From: Liopterus haemorrhoidalis
Taxonomy: Eukaryota > Arthropoda > Insecta > Coleoptera > Dytiscidae
DNA: 64,000 nucleotides
Direction of reading: 5' to 3'
Assembly: GCA_963971575.1 (NCBI GenBank)
Contig: OZ020611.1
Span: 53,081,466-53,145,465 of the forward strand
Made by a program: the position numbers and the translations under genes
Notes under the pieces: model-generated
Database searches by the model: none
The model's input: the letters and a program-made list of their open reading frames with translations, nothing else
Told to the model about the DNA's origin: nothing
Shown here: positions 45,774 through 56,830 of the stretch, one piece after another
How positions within the stretch are numbered: the stretch's first letter is position 1
How the letters are laid out: the number at the start of each line of letters is the position of its first letter

Positions 45774-47615
45774 CAGTAGCGGCTGGTGAGTAAAATATTT
45801 GGGGGGACACTTTTTTCCCATATATATCTATTAAAATATAGTTATACGAGAAAAAAGTAAATAAATAAAAAATACCTGAAAATATGTTCTGCAACTAGAA
45901 AAACTAACAAATCTGGCACTTTTATTAAGATTTATGGTCAATATTATTATCATTTTTGTAGTTATTACTTCTATTATTATTATTATTATTATTATTAAAA
46001 TTGCAATATTATTAAGACAATGCTTTGTAGTCAGAAACATAATATATTTGGTTATTAATTAAGCAGATACCTACACATATTCACATGTATTTAAATATTA
46101 GATTTAACCTTTTAGTTATGTTCTTTAATTGAAAGTTTATACGCAGTATCAAGTTGAAATCGTATATTTACCGATCCCAGCATGGCAAATTTGACCGAAT
46201 AATGCATATTTTTATGAGACACATTATGTTTAAGAACTTTATCTTTGCAATGTTTAATATCTTTAACACTATTTACTGTCTTTATTTCATATGCGTCTGA
46301 TGAACAAATCAAACACAGGAAACAAAAAAAAAAAAAACATTTTATTTATCACATCCACACAACCAACTTGTATTTAAATATTGTTTTTCACTAAACTTTC
46401 TATTAAATGTTCTATTTCCATTTTTATCCTGTTGGGAAATATTCAATTTTGGCCGATGAGGACCCATATTTTTACCGACCGCCAACATATATAAGGGAGG
46501 TATTTTGATCATACCGATTTCGAGATTTCGATGGATCTCCACGAATTGAGGTCCCTACATAACGTTTTGACTATTTTTAGCACGATGTCTGTCGGTCTGT
46601 CTGTCCGTCCGTCTGTCCATCTGTCCGTCCGTCCGCTTGTCTGTCTGTGTACACGTGTAGAGCAAATTCGGCTAAAAGGATTTTTATGAAACTTCATATT
46701 TAAACTTCTGCCATCAATGGCACGAGTTGATCAACTTTTGGTAAAAATCGGTTGAGTAAAAATGGGAGTTTACTCGTGTCGATTTTAAGATTTTTGCGAA
46801 TATTTAGCAACAGAAAAATATTTCGAAAAAATGTATTTAACAAAAGTTGCTATAAATGCAATAACTAATAACTTTTATTTGAGATGTTTTTTGATGAAAC
46901 GAAAAATTTCGAAAAATTTGTCGTAAATTTTTGTAAAATTTTTTCAGTCTCAAATTTTCATACTTATATGTAACGTTTCCATGGTCATGATAAATAATAT
47001 CTCTGTTAGAAAATATTAGGCCAAGTTATTTCTACTCTGCTGCTAGAATATATTTTATACAAGTACTTTATAATGGCGGTCGGTACTGTGGTGGCCACAG
47101 ATGATTTTTTATTAATCATTTTGTTTCATAGTTAAGCACGGTAGTTGTATTAAAATATACAGTATATTTTAATAAAACTAACGTGCTTCATTCGATTCAT
47201 TTTCACGTTTAAGTACTTGTCACAAATCACAACAACCGAACTAAGCTACGGGACACCGGCCGTAATTCACTAATACATGCAACACTAACCTTCGCCGCTG
47301 TTGCCGTTACTAGGAAATTTTTGCTACATATGTAGATAAGAACATTAGATATTGCATGTGGCAACGCTGCATCTTTGGACACTCCGTGGAGTGTCCAACA
47401 ACGCTCGGAAGAGTTGTCTTGATTTAAATTTTTTAAATCTAACATTTATATGAAAAATCTTTGAATAAGAAATAATAAAAATAAAAATATGCAGATATAT
47501 CTAGCTGCTTTAATGCAATTTTAAAGAAGTATAAATAAAGTATTAAATTTAGCTTTTTTACTAAAAATTTTTAGGAGGTCACTGTCCCAGCGCCTCCCTG
47601 TCTCAGCCGCCACTG
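45774..47615. mobile_element. Non-autonomous hAT with perfect 8-bp target duplication
   Basis: ATGTTACG flanks both sides (45,766-45,773 and 47,616-47,623). The ends are CAGTAGCGGCTGG and, inverted, CAGTGGCGGCTGA. No transposase is recognisable in the 1,842-bp interior, which instead contains a copy of the dispersed repeat shared with 59,900-60,410. Confidence 0.9.
46500..47010 (+). repeat. Dispersed repeat with CTGT/CCGT run, copy 1
   Basis: A polymorphic (TCTG/TCCG)n run at 46,588-46,648 is followed by ATGGGAGTTTACTCGTGTCG then ATTTTAAGATTTTTGCGAAT, and it ends CGTTTCCATGGTCATGATAA. The same order occurs at 59,900-60,410. Confidence 0.8.
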
Positions 47616-47623
47616 ATGTTACG

Positions 47624-49435
47624 TATTTTTACGCGACGTACTCATTTTTCACGTAGAAGCTACCGATAGAAACTGCACAAAGGGGCCCAAATACTAATAA
47701 CTGATGAGAGTTAACTCTTACTGATTTATGATTATTTTATCTATTTTATTCATTGGTAAGCTTCATAAAATAATTTTTAAAAGGCAACACATAAAATCGT
47801 TTATTTTACTGCACCTTTTTATATTCATCCTGTGTCTTATTATATCGAGTGTCGATTAACACTGGACACATATATAAATCAATATAGATGACAATATTCT
47901 TTCACGATAAATACATACCTTTGTACAGCCCTAGAAAGGCACTTAGTTCTGAAATTATGTCGCAGTTGGACTATATCTTTCCGGCTTAACGTCCTACGTA
48001 GCGCCATTCTATGTACCTTTTCTTCTAAGACAGTCTCTAGCTGTAAAATGTTCAACGCTCGACACGGATGTTCTATACAAGAAGACAATTCTGAAAGTGA
48101 TCGTGTCTTCTATTTTCGTCCGGTAATTTACTTCCGAAAGAACTTCACAACAAAAAAATTCTAGACAATGTAGAACTTAAGTGTTTTTTAAGTCAAGATG
48201 ATGTTTTGTCCTCGAAAAAAAAAGGTATGTTAAACAAGGAATTTTAGTGAAAAAAATTCAGTTTTACATTAGAATGAACTGAATGTATGAAAGTTTAAAT
48301 TGGTTTTCAACAAAGTGAAAAAAGAATTTTTTTGAACAGAATGCTTTAAAATGAGATATTTGGGATACAACACAGCATTCTTTTCATCTTGCAAATATAT
48401 AATTGTGAACTTTAAGGGTAGAATTAAGCAGAGGATTGGCCCCCGCCATAGGCACCAATTTAATAAAGGCGCCAACGAGAAGGTTTCCGAATAATATGTA
48501 TTCGAAATTAATAACTTCAAAATTAATTATTAATTTATTAATAAAATTACTATATTTATGATAAATTGAATTTATTATTTAGATTACTAGTCTTTCCTAT
48601 ATATTTGTCTATAAAGCATGGCTACTTGATAAAGAATGCTTTTTTAAAATTTATAATTTTTAAATTTCCTCGGCAGTAGTTGGAAGATAGTTAACTTACC
48701 TAAAATATAGACTTTTTAATTCTTAATAAACTTTATCTCTTGCACTTTTTCTCTAAAACAATAAGGGATCAGGAAATAGCATATTTATTATTTTACATGT
48801 TAAATCGCTATGGCCAACAGGTCAATTCGCCACCTGTATATGTTGGAGTCATTTATCTGCTTGTAAATTCACTAGTGAATTAATAGTGTATTATTGTACA
48901 TAATTTTTTCTTAACGTTGTTATGGTTATAATCTTTACATCAAGTAACTCTTTCAAATGCCAAAATTGATTATTTGTTAAATTGTTCGAATTGTACTAAA
49001 TTTTAAAAAATTTAATAAAATAATGTATTATATTTTACTGTAATGTATTTATATGATATAACGTGAAAAAAAAAAAAAAAAAAAAAAAAACAGTAAAAGG
49101 TTATTTATAAAAATATAATTTAAATTACCGTATGTTGAAAGTTACCGTAGTTACCGAAAATTACCGTGCCGGTCGGCAACTACCGTAGTTGAAAAATACA
49201 TTGAATTACACTAGATTTTTTTTTTATTATAGCATTTTTTTTTAGAATGTAATATACACAACCCTTCTTATAAGTACGACTATGCCTCCACACCACCATA
49301 AGAAAGGTGAAAAAACGGTCTTTATTTATTTTATTTATTTATTTATTGGTATATAGGAGCACAAACAGGACTAACCCAAAAAAGTACATTCTTACAAAAT
49401 AAACAGATTAAGTTAAAAATACAGTTCTACAATTT
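47624..49435. other. No recognisable gene; A-run at 49,067-49,090
   Basis: A 69-codon minus frame (47,879-48,088) is unrecognised. Around 49,130-49,200 TTACCGTAGTT-type motifs recur, another possible transposon end. Confidence 0.35.
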
Positions 49436-49449
49436 AAATATACTTAAAT

Positions 49450-49564
49450 GGTCTCGGGTTCGAATCCCGTTCAGGCATGGAAATTTTCTCAAATAAAAAA
49501 TTGTCCTGGCTAATTGCCACAACAGCAAAGGCCATAAAATTTAAAAAAATTAAAAAAAAAAACA
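49450..49564 (+). mobile_element. 5'-truncated tRNA-derived SINE with 14-bp target duplication
   Basis: AAATATACTTAAAT flanks both sides (49,436-49,449 and 49,565-49,578). The copy starts at the B box (GGTCTCGGGTTCGAATCCCG) and runs through ATTGTCCTGGCTAATTGCCA CAACAGCAAAGGCC to an A-rich tail. Same family as 21,579-21,742. Confidence 0.95.
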
Positions 49565-49811
49565 AAATATACTTAAATAAAATTATTAAAGTAATGCACG
49601 CTATGAAAGTTATTGAAGTCAACTGGTTACGATAAGTCCAGAATTACTGTTATGCTTGCCGTTACTGCTGATGGACAGAAGGTTCAACCTTACGATATAT
49701 TGAAACGTAAAGCCCAAAGAAAAGCTGCATCCAGGAATAAAGCTGCATCCAGGCCCAAGAAAAAGGTTGGATGACAGAGAAATTGGTATTAGACTGGTTA
49801 AACGTGATATG

Positions 49812-51470
49812 GTAATCTGGTGACAAGACTCTTATTAGTAATTACAGACCTATTGCAGTGCTCTCTACCTTCAGTAAGATTTTCGAGATTATTATTTATA
49901 AAACTATATATTTTCAAATAAAAAATAATTTATCATTCATTCAACACGGGTTTATGCAACGCCGCTCTACAGCTAGTAATCTATGCTACTTCACCCACTA
50001 TGTTGCTTCAACATTAGATAGAAGAAGCCAAGTTGATGTCATATATACTGATTTTGCTAAAGCTTTCGATACCATTGACCATAATACCCTATTAATAAAA
50101 CTTCATTCTTTTGCGCTTTCGCCTTCTCTAATATCGTTATTGTCATCTTACCTTTTAAACCGTTCTCTTTTTGTTACTTTTCGAGGGCACAACACCTCAC
50201 CTTTTTGTGTTACGTCAGGTGTTCCACAAGGGTCAAACCTTGGACCTCTCCTCTTCTTAATGTTCATAAATGATATTAATGCCGTTATTTCTAGCGAGGA
50301 GCATTTACTTTTTGCAGATGATCTTAAGATATTTAAAACAATTTCCTCTGTTGACGATTGCCATATACTCCAAAACGATCTTAAACGTATAAGTGATTGG
50401 TGTAATTCTAACCAACTTAAACTAAATTTATCTAAATGTAAAATTCTGTCTTTTACCCGTAAAACAACCCCCATCCATTACTCTTATGCTGTAGCTAATC
50501 ACCATCTACCTCGATGTCATAATATTAAAGACTTGGGAGTAGTGTTTGATGAAAAACTCACATTTGATCTACACATAGATCATATGTGCGCCTCATCGTG
50601 TAAAATGCTTGGTTTTATTATTCGTAATACCAGGACTTTTACTAACATTGCTGCCATCTTTACTTTGTACTATTTCTTTATTCGATCCAAACTTGAATAT
50701 TGCTCAGTAGTCTGGGATCCAATATATAACGTCCAGAAGAAATCTTTGGAAAAGATCCAGCATAAATTTCTTAAATTCATTTATTTTAAAGTCATGGGAT
50801 CTTACCCTCCTCCTGAACTTCCTTATGACTCCCTGCTTCAAATATTTTCAACCAAACCATTATACAAACGCCGAGAAATCAATTCATTGTCATTCTTAAA
50901 AAAATTAATATCTAATAAAATTGATGATCCTGCACTTCTTCAACTTTTAAGTTTCCATACCCCCCATGCCCACACTCGTAACCCACTACTTTTTTACCTA
51001 CCGCATGCGCGTACTAATCTCTTTCTTAAGTCCCCAATTAACCGCATGTGTTCATATCATCATTCAGATATTGAACATATTGATCTCTTTTAGTATCAAT
51101 TCTTAATTTTCTTATTTTGATTTCTAAGCGTCTCAGTTCCTACGTTGCTCAGTTGGCCTTCGAACTATTTCTACTTTTATTTTTACATTTTTAACTTATT
51201 TATTTTTTATTCTTTTTATTTTATTATTATTTTTTTTATGTATCTTTTTTTTATTTATATTATTGTTTCATTACCTTTATGTTATTGCCATATTATTTAT
51301 GTTTTACATTTTATTGTTTTATATTTTATTCTATATGTATGAACTTTTTTTGTATTATATGTATTAGACTTAGGAAACTACTTAAACTCATATATTATAC
51401 TGTAACTTTAAATATGATATTACCATGTACCTGTCCGTATTTGGATTCTTTCCGTAGGACAGATGTAAAT

Positions 51471-51506
<36 letters not shown>
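49812..51506 (+). mobile_element. 5'-truncated Jockey-group LINE with (AAAT)n tail and short target duplication
   Basis: It begins in the reverse transcriptase at TCTGGTGACAAGACTCTTAT (SGDKTLISNYRPI) and ends in (AAAT)n at 51,474-51,506. ATATG is present at both junctions (49,807-49,811 and 51,507-51,511), matching the joint in the pogo transposase frame. Confidence 0.9.
49858..51093 (+). CDS. LINE reverse transcriptase, intact frame (5'-truncated)
   Basis: The 411 codons from the first ATG are uninterrupted, and the frame is already open from 49,812, so the true protein started further upstream in the parent element. Motifs in order are VLSTFSKIFEIIIYKTI, HGFMQRRSTASNL, VIYTDFAKAFDTIDHNTLL (block A Asp), SGVPQGSNLGPLLFLMFIND, LLFADDLKIFKTI (catalytic FADD), WCNSNQLKLNLSKC, IKDLGVVFDEKLTFDLHIDH, and a C-terminal KLEYCSVVWDPIYNVQKKSL block. 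This is a Jockey-superfamily reverse transcriptase that copies LINE RNA into DNA. The lack of stops marks it as one of the youngest insertions in the window. There is no endonuclease domain, so it cannot move by itself. Confidence 0.9.
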   Translation: MLSTFSKIFEIIIYKTIYFQIKNNLSFIQHGFMQRRSTASNLCYFTHYVASTLDRRSQVDVIYTDFAKAFDTIDHNTLLIKLHSFALSPSLISLLSSYLLNRSLFVTFRGHNTSPFCVTSGVPQGSNLGPLLFLMFINDINAVISSEEHLLFADDLKIFKTISSVDDCHILQNDLKRISDWCNSNQLKLNLSKCKILSFTRKTTPIHYSYAVANHHLPRCHNIKDLGVVFDEKLTFDLHIDHMCASSCKMLGFIIRNTRTFTNIAAIFTLYYFFIRSKLEYCSVVWDPIYNVQKKSLEKIQHKFLKFIYFKVMGSYPPPELPYDSLLQIFSTKPLYKRREINSLSFLKKLISNKIDDPALLQLLSFHTPHAHTRNPLLFYLPHARTNLFLKSPINRMCSYHHSDIEHIDLF

Positions 51507-52098
51507 ATATGCGGAAAACGGCCAGGTTCTCTGAGAAAACCTCGCTCCTTGATGCATTTCGAGGCCACCTTACGTCAGGTGTTAAGGAAAAAATTCAGGT
51601 ATTTAATTCCGATAATACCAGATGTTATGACACCTTAGTTGCAAGACTTGAATGTGGTGGTCAATAAACAATTTAAAGACAACTTACGAAAAGAATACAA
51701 CAATTGGACATTAGCCGGAAATCACCCATTGACACCTTCAGGAAAAATAAAGAAACCCTCAGTCTCATGGCGGACTAAGGATAATCGAGGCCCTAGCCAA
51801 GGTTTTCATTGCGGGCCCTACAAGTCCTAAAAAGTGATGGTTTTAAACAATGCTCTAATGTTTTAACAAGTGTCTCATACAAAACTACGAATATGAAATA
51901 AAATTTGTAACAATTTATGGCATCAAACTTGCAGCGATTTTTTGTTTATCTAGGAAGATAATTTTAATTGCAAATAAAATTGCTACGGAATAATAAATTT
52001 AAATAATTATGTGAACTGAAAAATTTTACACATTTTAGGGTAGTATTTTCACAAGTATTTAGTAATAATAAAATCGCTGATTTTTAAAAAAATATATA

Positions 52099-52750
52099 TT
52101 AGGTCGCAAGGATGAAATTTGTAGAAAAAAAGGCAAAGTTGGTTAATAACTTACAAATATATAAGTATGCACCCATATTGTCTATACACTTTTGCCATTT
52201 AAGCGGCAGGTTGTTCAGGCCGGTAGTATAAAACCCTGGCGGACGAGAGTCAATGAATTCCTGGAAGGCCAGTTTTACAGCATTGTCGGAATTAAACTGT
52301 TTTCCTATTAAAAAGTTGAATAAATTGCTGAAGAAGTGGTAGTCAGTGGGGGCTGAGTCTAGTGAGTATGGAGGATGATGAAGAAGTTCGAACCCCAATT
52401 CCTGTAGTTTTTCCACAGTCATTTGTGCAGTGTGTGGTCTAGCGTTATCATGCAATAAGATAGGAATCTATCTGTTGACCAATCTAGGCTGTCTTTCTTT
52501 AATTTTTGCATCATTTCGTCCAGTTGGTTGCAGTATATTTCTGCAGTGATCAATGAGCCAGATTTTTTTTTTTTTTTTTTTAAATTACCTGTACGAAAGT
52601 TGGCGAACCAATTTGATATTGTCTGCTGCGTAGTAACACTAGAGCCAAATACACTATTAATGTTTCGCGCGGTTGCGATGCCGTAGTTGCACGTAAAAAT
52701 TCATACTTCATAATAGTGCGAATTTCCGACCGTTCCATTTTCAACAAAAA
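52099..52750 (-). pseudogene. Mariner transposase relic
   Basis: From about 52,740 the minus strand reads MERSEIRTIMKYEFLRA and then, in other frames, helix-turn-helix pieces. After a T-run it reads ITAEIYCNQLDEMMQKLKK, and the clean 118-codon C-terminal frame has MHDNARPHTAQMTVEKLQEL (second catalytic Asp), HPPYSLDSAPTDYHFFSNL (third catalytic Asp; SPDLAP changed to SLDSAP) and WQKCIDNMGAY. The first catalytic block is missing. The last codons run into the left TIR, as is usual for mariner. Full-length relatives have about 345 residues. Confidence 0.9.
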
Positions 52751-52931
52751 TAATTTTTAAGAAAATTTTTGATATTTTTTAGAGAATACAATGATTTTAA
52801 CAGGCAAGATGTGCAACTTTCCAACAAAAAAAAAAAAAAAACAGGACGGTAAAATATTAAGTCAATGTCAAATAATAAGCTGTTAAAGTTGGCAATATTA
52901 TTAACTACAAATTTCATCCTTGACGACCTGA
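52099..52931 (-). mobile_element. Internally deleted mariner with intact TIRs
   Basis: TTAGGTCGCAAGGATGAAAT TTGTAG at 52,099 faces TCAGGTCGTCAAGGATGAAA inverted at 52,931, with TA on both sides. The transposase on the minus strand is reduced to a helix-turn-helix relic plus the C-terminal half. An A/T-run at 52,565-52,582 marks one break. Confidence 0.9.
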
Positions 52932-52969
52932 TAATAATCTGCGTGCTTTCATCCAGTGCTTAATAGGTG

Positions 52970-53350
52970 TACTTAATTCTAAGATGTGCTCCCAGTTATA
53001 AAAACGATGTCGCAAAAAATTATGTAACTTTAGAAATAATTATCAGATCAAAAATTTTTGTTGCACTATTTCGGTTCATATTAATGTGCAGTACTCAAAT
53101 TTTTTGTGCATTAGACATATTTTTAGGTTAATCCTGCTGAGTTATAGGGTGTGGGAGAAGTTTTTTTTTAGCACATTTTTGTCAAAAAATTACTTTTCTT
53201 AATCTACGTTGTAAGAGTTTTTAATACCACTGTCCAATAAAAAATTAGATTTTTCAAAAATAAAAATTTACTTATAATAATGTATACGTATTAACAAGTT
53301 TCATTTGATACCTCACTCAAAATATTTAAAAATGCAGTTCTAAGATGAAA
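52970..53350 (+). repeat. Dispersed repeat related to the spacer of the 55-kb inverted repeat
   Basis: CAGATCAAAAATTTTTGTTG and, downstream, TTATAGGGTGTGGGA match a segment at 55,350-55,600 (the second motif in opposite orientation there as TCCCACACCCTGTAG). Confidence 0.55.
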
Positions 53351-54501
53351 AAAAAAAGCAAAAGATAGCAAAACGATAATTAAATAATAAATAGATTAAA
53401 TAAAATAAATAAATAACTAAAAATTTCAAAAGTGAAGATTAACATGATCAGGGTTCGACAAATTCGGCAACCCAGTCGCCATTAGTGACCAGATTTTTTG
53501 CCTAAAAAGACTAAAAACAACATGGCGGGCGAGTAATTTTTTTTATGGTCATGATATGTCGAGACCTGATTATGATCGTGGTTAATATTGAAAGATTATA
53601 CGAGAACAGTAGACGATCGTAGGAAATGACATAGTAATAAAAAGAAGCCATCAAAACTTTTCAATTCTTTATAAATTTTTCCCGTATCCTGCCATGAAAT
53701 AAAAAATTTAAATAAATTAATGTATAATAAATCTGTTATAAATCAAATTAAAATAAAAACAAAAATCATGTAATACATTTCTCTATGGGCACGAGATCTT
53801 ATTATTAACTGTGATATATGAACAACGTTCATCTAAAATGGAGAAATAGCCATGAGAAGAATACATTCTTTCTTGCAACACTCGCGGATGTGAAAATAAA
53901 ATAAGAAGGTAATGTTGAAAAATATAAATGAAACTCACTTCAGGGGAATATAAATGGAATTCTCGGACGAGCTGAAAGTTCCAGTGTTCAAGATGCATAG
54001 AAATGTCCCAAATGTTTCTTATTTGTGTCTTGTAAACACGGCTTTGTTTATTTTTCATAGGTTTAATTTGTTTTGATACAACCTTTAGTTGTATAAGTAT
54101 TTTGCATATCTTAACGAACTTAAACCAACAAGCTACGAATACGAATAATAAACTAAACACGAGATACTTATAAAAAACTGATTAAAACTCTTGGAGAAAA
54201 TTGTGTGTAATAATTATTAGACGTGCATAACTGCTTAACGTGGTTTTCAAGTATATTAACTATTTGCCTTCTTGTAGATTAATTGCAAGGTTCAAAACAT
54301 AAATTATTTTTGTTTATTTAAGTTTATTATGGGATATACAAATATTATTTATTTAAAAACCTTTTATTGTGCTTCTTGCTACGTTAATAATTTAAAAATG
54401 GAAACAAACTGTTATGATGACGACAAGAACTTTATAGGGACACCACGAGATATTGCGTCAGTTACAAGGAAACATGCGTTGAAGTCTTCCCTAACTTATA
54501 T
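53351..54501. other. No recognisable gene
   Basis: Frames at 53,783-54,160 (minus) and 54,329-54,529 (plus) have no domain signal. AT-rich. Confidence 0.35.
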
Positions 54502-54672
54502 AAAATTGCTCAGAAATTCTTGCCTGTAGTAACGACGTCAGTTCCTTCAGAGTGCTTATTTTCGAAAGCAGGAGCCACTGTATGCACAGGCGGAAATAGG
54601 CTTCTGGGCAAAATTACTAAACTGCTTTTTCTCGGTGCTTGCAATGAAGAAGAGTGTTTAATTATATTTTAA
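54502..54672 (+). pseudogene. hAT transposase C-terminal relic
   Basis: The plus frame reads KIAQKFLPVVTTSVPSECLF SKAGATVCTGGNRLLGKITK LLFLGACNEEEC and then a stop. This matches the hATC dimerisation domain of the ZBED/hAT group (TSVPSER-FSKAG-TV---RNRL--K----LLFL). The conserved Glu-Arg reads Glu-Cys. No catalytic core is present upstream in a readable frame. It differs from the hATC of 14,898-15,155, so a second hAT lineage is represented. The ATCGATA-rich sequence at 56,735-56,830 could be the far end of the same element, separated by later insertions. Confidence 0.8.
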
Positions 54673-54773
54673 ACAATCACTCAGACCTATAGGCGCCATT
54701 GCCCTACCATTTTTTTTACCATTTTTAGGGTTTTGTAGGTATGACCAAAAAACCCTTATACCGTCATTTTGTC

Positions 54774-54815
<42 letters not shown>
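54774..54815 (+). repeat. (TCTG)n microsatellite
   Basis: About ten TCTG units, followed by ACGGCTTAACCTAGAGAGTT GAAATTTGGCATGC, a sequence typical of dispersed invertebrate repeats carrying TCTG runs. Confidence 0.95.
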
Positions 54816-54944
54816 TCGGTAAAAATTGTAGTCAAACGGCTTAACCTAGAGAGTTGAAATTTGGCATGCTTATACAACTCTTTGACCCGCACATAGGAAA
54901 AATACTAAAACATCTAAAAAACATATCCCCCTAAAAATATAAAC

Positions 54945-55910
54945 AAATTTTAAAAATTGCGCCTATGGCTTCCATTGGTTGTTATAAGTTCCGCCCCTCT
55001 GATTTCGTGTACATTGAAACAGAATTAAATTATAATTTAAACAATTTCCACTGGCTATTAAATTTACGCTTTTAAAAATTAAATGCAACATTTGCCAAAA
55101 TATAACTAGAATTTTGAAAAAATAATTTAAACAAAATAAATATTAAAAAAAAAAAAAACAAAAAATAATATAGCCTCTTCTCACAGGGTTCGATCCCTTT
55201 CTGATCGGGTTACTTGGGTGAAAAATCAGCGTCTAATACCACAAGACCAGCATACACGTTACAGTGTGGCGTGTTACAAAGCTATAACTTGTGTACATTA
55301 TTAGCAAATAATCACAAAAAATGCGTTTTTTTTCAAAAACCTAATCTGATCAAAAATTCCTGTTGAACTATTCTGGTTCACACCAATGTACATTACTTAG
55401 AATTTTTTCAGATTTTCAGTTTAAACCATCGCTCATCGAAAAAAAAAATATTTTTTTATAATTCTGAGTAGGGTATTAAATGAAAGCCCTTGGTACGTGG
55501 ATTAACGATCAAATTTTAATTTTTGCAAAATAAATTATTTTGAAGCGATTTTTGCCAAAATTGTGCAAAAAATTTTTTGTCCCACACCCTGTAGCCCAGA
55601 TGGTTTAAACTGAAAATCTGAAATTGTGGTATTAGACGCTGATTTTTCACCCAAGTAACCCGATCAGAAAGGGATCGAACCCTGTGAGAAGAGGCTATAT
55701 TATTTTTTTTTAATATTTATATTGTTTAAATTATTTTTTCAAAATTCTAGTTATATTTTGGCAAATGTTGCATTTAATTTTTAAAAGCGTAAATTTAATA
55801 GCCAGTGGAAATTGTTTAAATTATAATTTAATTCTGTTTCAATGTACACGAAATCAGAGGGGCGGAACTTATAACAACCAATGGAAGCCATAGGCGCAAT
55901 TTTTAAAATT
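54945..55910. repeat. Long inverted repeat, ~295-bp near-identical arms
   Basis: The left arm (54,945-55,243) and right arm (55,624-55,910) are almost perfect reverse complements. They include TTGCGCCTATGGCTTCCATT, GATTTCGTGTACATTGAAAC and CAGGGTTCGATCCCTTTCTG. They flank a 380-bp spacer that has its own inner inverted repeat (CAGATTTTCAGTTTAAACCATC at 55,409 and 55,597). Each arm carries a B-box-like GGGTTCGATCCC. No protein is encoded. Confidence 0.95.
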
Positions 55911-56204
55911 CTTAATGAACCTTGCTATATAAAAAAAAATACTGCACATATTTAGAAACTTAAATAATGGTTTTAGGCGTTCGAATTAAAATTAAGAAAA
56001 AAAATATTTTAATATAAAATTTGTTTTCGCATCCAAAATAATCATCATTCACTTACTAAATACCTGCAAAACCCTGAAATGTGTGAAAATTCACACTTCA
56101 CATCAATTTTTTAATGCCAACCTGACATACAATTTCAAAGGCGAAAACAACTGAAATCAAAATTTCCTCTTAGTTTGTTTTTACAAAAGTGAACAGCATA
56201 TATA

Positions 56205-56634
56205 GGCTATTCCAAACGTTTAGGCGGAACTAGATTTTGAAATCTAGTAATTTTTATCTATTAATTCGGACTTTTGGTCAGTTTTTTAAGTTTTGTAAAT
56301 CATACTCACATTGTAAATTCTAGATTAAATTGATTGTCATTATAAGATGTCCTTTTCATTGCATTTGAATTTTTTGTCATTCTTAATAAAAATTTCCCAT
56401 TTATTTATTTGTTTTGTCTTCAAAATATGTAAGAAAGTATTCAAAATTTTAATAAATTTCATTCGTTCCCTTGGACTCCCTTACAGCACAGTTTCACTGT
56501 TGGAATTTAAAATTTTCACATACCCACCTGAAAATTGAAATAACCCACGCAAGTTCCGTGGACAACTGTCACGAGTCACGAGAGGTTAAAAGAACGAAAT
56601 TCACATTTAGTTCCGCCTAAACGTTTGAAATAGC
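56205..56634. mobile_element. MITE family A, copy 2 (full length)
   Basis: GGCTATTCCAAACGTTTAGG CGGAACTA begins the element and is inverted at its end (TAGTTCCGCCTAAACGTTTGAAATAGCC). The interior matches copy 1 at 29,202-29,545. A lone end (GGCTATTCCAAACGTTTAGG AGG) is at 57,172. Confidence 0.9.
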
Positions 56635-56734
56635 CTTTATACTTTAATCTATTTATTACTGTAAAACAATTAAATCGTTATAAGAATAAAATGTTTTTTA
56701 CGTTTTATAGAAAGTCTATTCATTTTTCATTTCG

Positions 56735-56830
56735 ATACTTCAAAATATCGATATTTTGTTTCGATACGATACTATTTATTCGATATTATCGATACCCAAA
56801 TATCGATACTTTCTCAGTATCGCATATCCC
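56735..56830. repeat. ATCGATA palindrome cluster
   Basis: Six to seven TATCGATA/CGATACT motifs, ending GTATCGCATATCCCTAA, typical of hAT ends that finish in TAGGGATAT. Confidence 0.55.

Larger units (their letters stand above)
49619..51850 (+). pseudogene. Pogo-like DDE transposase relic, split by a LINE
   Basis: The first part (49,619-49,811) reads STGYDKSRITVMLAVTADGQ KVQPYDILKRK, then AQEKGWMTEKLVLDWLNVIW. The second part (51,512-51,850) reads KTARFSEKTSLLDAFRGHLT, GVKEKIQVFNSDNT, then LDVVVNKQFKDNLRKEYNNW and NHPLTPSGKIKKPSVSW in a shifted frame. This matches the DDE_1 domain of pogo/Jerky-type transposases, where TVMLA-TADG holds the first catalytic Asp and LD(V/M)--AH- the second. The LQPLDV-VNK-F block is clear. 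The LINE at 49,812-51,506 interrupts it precisely. Frame changes and stops show decay; N-terminal CENP-B-type helix-turn-helix is not seen. Confidence 0.9.

Noticed and set aside
50148..50474. 108-codon minus frame
   Set aside because: Antisense shadow of the plus-strand LINE reverse transcriptase.
54774..54815. CRISPR or satellite array
   Set aside because: A four-base microsatellite without spacers.
55185..55260. tRNA gene
   Set aside because: The B-box-like GGGTTCGATCCC is convincing, but no acceptor stem or complete cloverleaf can be folded; kept only as part of the inverted repeat.
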